This document shows positions 17,006 through 19,519 of a DNA stretch of 19,519 bases, piece by piece. The stretch is taken from assembly GCA_945867725.1 (NCBI GenBank), contig CAMBJI010000005.1, positions 1 through 19,519 on the forward strand. Reading direction: 5' to 3'. The notes under the pieces were generated by a model. The model saw only the letters and a program-made list of their open reading frames with translations. It was not told the DNA's origin and ran no database searches. The stretch's first letter is position 1, and each line of letters opens with the position of its first letter. This DNA is from Bordetella parapertussis (GTDB taxonomy: Bacteria > Pseudomonadota > Gammaproteobacteria > Burkholderiales > Burkholderiaceae_D). The translations under genes were made by a program, and so were the position numbers.

Positions 17006-17574
17006 TTAGTATCCGATTCAGTGACTGATGAAGGCTCGTTGGGCGCGGACATATTTTTTGTCACCACTCGCTCATTTGCCGGTTGACGCACACCCGATGC
17101 TGAACGGTTAAGAAAGCGCGACAGTTCCTGCAATGCCCGCGTATACACATCGCGCTTGAACTCGATCACCATGTCCATGGGCACCCAATAGTCATGCCAC
17201 CGCCATGCATCGAATTCAGGATGCTCGGAAACTCGCAGATTCACATCGCAGTCGCGACCCATCATGCGTAACAGGAACCAGATCTGCTTTTGGCCGCGAT
17301 AGTGACCGCGCACCTCACGTTTGATGAAATGATCAGGGACTTCATAGCGTAGCCAATCGCGGGTGCGGCCGATGACCTTGACGTGTTCTGCGCGCAGGCC
17401 GACTTCTTCTTCGAGTTCGCGATACATAGCCTGTTTTGGCGTCTCGCCGTGTTTGATGCCGCCCTGGGGGAATTGCCATGAATGTTCACGCACCCGCTTT
17501 CCCCACCAGACTTCGTTTTGGTGGTTCAGCAGGATGATGCCGACGTTCGGGCGAAAGCCTTCGCGGTCTAGCAT
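17002..17574 (-). CDS. rppH: RNA pyrophosphohydrolase (Nudix)
   Basis: A 190-residue Nudix hydrolase that removes pyrophosphate from mRNA 5' ends and so starts RNase E-dependent decay. The start [17 protein letters not shown] is the standard RppH N-terminus. The Nudix box is complete: G38, E44, R52-E53, E56-E57 and G59 ([20 protein letters not shown], then EVGL). WQFPQGGI and [11 protein letters not shown] are typical of the family. A GTG nine codons upstream (17601) is in frame, but ATG 17574 has a good GAGGTG ribosome site and fits the family start. The last 35 or so residues are a variable polar tail. It is divergent from proS. Confidence 0.95.
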   Translation of the reverse strand: MLDREGFRPNVGIILLNHQNEVWWGKRVREHSWQFPQGGIKHGETPKQAMYRELEEEVGLRAEHVKVIGRTRDWLRYEVPDHFIKREVRGHYRGQKQIWFLLRMMGRDCDVNLRVSEHPEFDAWRWHDYWVPMDMVIEFKRDVYTRALQELSRFLNRSASGVRQPANERVVTKNMSAPNEPSSVTESDTK

Positions 17575-17748
17575 GATGCACCTCGTTTTTTCTGCGGTCA
17601 CCGGCGCGGACGCACTGCAGGCAAGGGCCGCACACGGTAGGTGGGCGATCCAGAGCGAGGGTCGTGCAATCCACCGGCTCGGTGGCCAGCGAATACTTTA
17701 AAATTGGAATGATTATAACCCTCTCTTTTTCAAAAGATTTCACACCCC

Positions 17749-19470
17749 ATGCGCGCATCCCGTTTTTTTATTTCAACTCTCAAAGAAGCCCCGTCCGATG
17801 CCGAAATCGTGAGCCACAAGCTGATGCTTCGTGCCGGCATGATCCGGCGGCTGGGTTCCGGTATTTACAACTATATGCCCATGGGCTTGCGGGTTATTCG
17901 CAAGGTCGAGCACATCGTGCGCGAGGAAATGGACCGTGCTGGCGCTGTTGAGCTGCTGATGCCCTTGGTGCAGCCAGCTGAGCTTTGGCAGGAGACGGGT
18001 CGCTGGGACAAGATGGGTCCGGAACTGTTGCGATTCAAAGACCGTCACGGCCGGGACTTTGCAATGCAGCCCACCTCCGAGGAAGTCATCACGGACATCG
18101 CGCGCAGCGAAATTAAGTCGTACCGCCAGCTGCCGGTCAATTTTTATCATATTCAGACCAAATTCCGCGACGAGCGCCGGCCGCGCTTTGGCCTAATGCG
18201 CGGCCGTGAATTCACCATGAAAGACGCTTACTCCTTTGATCGTGATGTCGATGGCTTGCGACATTCATATCAAGTGATGGTCGATGCCTACACCCGCATC
18301 TTCACGCGCTTCGGACTGCGGTTCCGCGCGGTGGCTGCCGACAATGGCGCTATCGGCGGCTCCGGCTCGCAGGAATTTCATGTGATTGCCGATACCGGTG
18401 AGGACGCGCTGGTGTACTGCCCGACCTCGGACTACGCGGCCAATATGGAAGCAGCCGAGGCCGTAGCGCCTGCTGCGCCGCGCGCAGCGCCCGCCAGGAC
18501 GCTGGAGAAAACACCAACGCCCGGCAAGACCCGCTGCGAAGATGTTGCGCAGTCTCTGGGTTTGCCTTTGACGCAAACCGTGAAGTCGGTGGTGCTATCG
18601 GCTGAAAAAGACGAAGGCCCGCGCGAGATCTGGTTGCTGCTGGTGCGCGGCGATCATGAGCTTAATGAAGTCAAGGTAGGCAAGCTCCCAGGCATGGGCG
18701 CCTTCCGTTTTGCGAGCGACACTGAAATCCTCGAACACTTTGGCACACCGCCCGGCTACATCGGCCCGATCAACGCGAGTGCATTGGTAAAGATCGCTGC
18801 CGACAGAACTGTCGCAGCTATGAGTGATTTCGTCTGCGGCGCCAACGCAGAGGGCTTTCATTACACCGGTGTGAATTGGGGACGTGATTTGTCTGAGCCC
18901 GTCGTGGCTGATCTGCGTAATGTCGTGGCCGGTGATGCTTCACCTGACGGCAAGGGCGCGCTCGAGGTGCAGCGAGGCATCGAAGTCGGTCATGTGTTCC
19001 AGCTCGGGACGCGTTATTCCGAAGACATGAAGGCAAGCTATCTTGATGAGCATGGCAAACCGCAGCTCATGCAAATGGGTTGCTACGGTATTGGCATCAC
19101 TCGTATTTTGGGCGCAGCGATTGAGCAGAACTTTGATGGCAAGGGCATTATCTGGCCCACCTCCATCGCGCCTTTCGAGGTCGTACTTTGCCCCATGGGC
19201 TATGACCGCAGCGACGCTGTACGCGAGGCGACCGACAGCCTTTACGACGAGTTGATTGCCGCTGGCATCGATGTGATTCTGGATGACCGAGGCGAGCGTC
19301 CCGGGGCGATGTTTGCGGACTGGGAGTTGATCGGCGTGCCGCATCGCGTCGTCATCGGAGAGCGCAGTCTCAAAGAAGGCATGCTCGAATATCAGGGTCG
19401 TCGCGAGGAGGCGGCGACACCGGTGGCGCGTGACAGCATGCTGAAGTTTTTGCAAACGCATCTTGTCTGA
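17749..19470 (+). CDS. proS: Prolyl-tRNA synthetase, bacterial type
   Basis: A 573-residue class II synthetase that charges tRNA-Pro. The start [19 protein letters not shown] and length match the bacterial form with an inserted editing (INS) domain between motifs 2 and 3, here about residues 225-410. The N-terminal core includes [20 protein letters not shown]. Motif 2 (about 139-163) holds [10 protein letters not shown] and FTMKDAYSF, motif 3 includes GCYGIGITR, and the last 100 residues form the anticodon-binding domain. The upstream region shared with rppH is 174 bases. A TATAAC at 17714-17719 has no good -35. The leader TTTCACACCCC before the ATG has no Shine-Dalgarno sequence. Confidence 0.97.
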   Translation: MRASRFFISTLKEAPSDAEIVSHKLMLRAGMIRRLGSGIYNYMPMGLRVIRKVEHIVREEMDRAGAVELLMPLVQPAELWQETGRWDKMGPELLRFKDRHGRDFAMQPTSEEVITDIARSEIKSYRQLPVNFYHIQTKFRDERRPRFGLMRGREFTMKDAYSFDRDVDGLRHSYQVMVDAYTRIFTRFGLRFRAVAADNGAIGGSGSQEFHVIADTGEDALVYCPTSDYAANMEAAEAVAPAAPRAAPARTLEKTPTPGKTRCEDVAQSLGLPLTQTVKSVVLSAEKDEGPREIWLLLVRGDHELNEVKVGKLPGMGAFRFASDTEILEHFGTPPGYIGPINASALVKIAADRTVAAMSDFVCGANAEGFHYTGVNWGRDLSEPVVADLRNVVAGDASPDGKGALEVQRGIEVGHVFQLGTRYSEDMKASYLDEHGKPQLMQMGCYGIGITRILGAAIEQNFDGKGIIWPTSIAPFEVVLCPMGYDRSDAVREATDSLYDELIAAGIDVILDDRGERPGAMFADWELIGVPHRVVIGERSLKEGMLEYQGRREEAATPVARDSMLKFLQTHLV

Positions 19471-19473
19471 ACG

Positions 19474-19519
19474 ATGAGGGCAGCTGCTATCGTTTCGCGC
19501 TGGAGTCGATTATGGTTGG
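19474..19519 (+). CDS. Start of an unidentified gene downstream of proS (3' end missing)
   Basis: An ATG 4 bases after the proS stop opens a frame to the window end (MRAAAIVSRWSRLWL), which looks like the basic start of a signal peptide or membrane anchor. In related genomes a lytic transglycosylase often follows proS, so that is a guess from context only. A second ATG at 19512 in another frame is an alternative. There is too little sequence to identify a family. Confidence 0.4.
   Translation, partial: MRAAAIVSRWSRLWL

Noticed and set aside
17691-17720. proS and rppH promoters around GATTATAACC
   Set aside because: -10-like boxes are present on both strands (TATAAC plus, TATAAT minus), but neither has a believable -35 at the right distance.

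Overview
The window reads as ordinary chromosomal DNA from a betaproteobacterium, probably Burkholderiales and possibly near the Oxalobacteraceae. The evidence is gene content and order rather than any search. The right half carries the block ispB / rplU-rpmA-obgE-proB / CNP1-like-rppH / proS, an order I associate with Betaproteobacteria. FadD, class II dihydroorotase with a DUF3025 neighbour, MOFRL-type glycerate 2-kinase and an Atm1-type exporter fit the same group.

Left part (1-6004): the 3' portion of an SbmA/YddA-like fused ABC transporter converges on an M20-type amidohydrolase. The amidohydrolase is divergent from a probable lipoprotein zinc aminopeptidase. Next comes fadD, the long-chain acyl-CoA ligase. 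Converging on fadD is a YciA-like acyl-CoA thioesterase gene that is interrupted by one in-frame amber codon.

Middle part (6382-12310): an Atm1-family ABC exporter, glycerate 2-kinase, pyrC and a DUF3025 gene all run on the plus strand. A scar of about 0.6 kb follows (11681-12309). It holds the C-terminal third of an outer-membrane porin (minus strand) joined head-to-head to the C-terminal part of a CopG/BrnA-like antitoxin (plus strand). Each fragment keeps its 3' end and has a hairpin beyond it. A deletion across a formerly divergent locus is the simplest explanation.

Right part (12310-19519): ispB (minus) is divergent from rplU-rpmA, which has a strong sigma70 promoter (TTGACC-17 bp-TATAAT) and is followed by a terminator-like hairpin. 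obgE and proB follow, almost abutting. On the minus strand, rppH and a CNP1-like gene overlap by ATGA. proS runs rightward, and the start of another gene is cut off by the window end.

Functions are mostly housekeeping: ribosome and GTPase assembly, proline and pyrimidine synthesis, quinone side chain, RNA 5'-end processing and fatty-acid activation. I found no CRISPR array, tRNA, rRNA, insertion sequence or prophage, and no convincing new multigene system. The items most worth a second look are the amber-interrupted thioesterase, the porin/antitoxin junction, and a set of genes that share C/A-rich leaders with no Shine-Dalgarno sequence.
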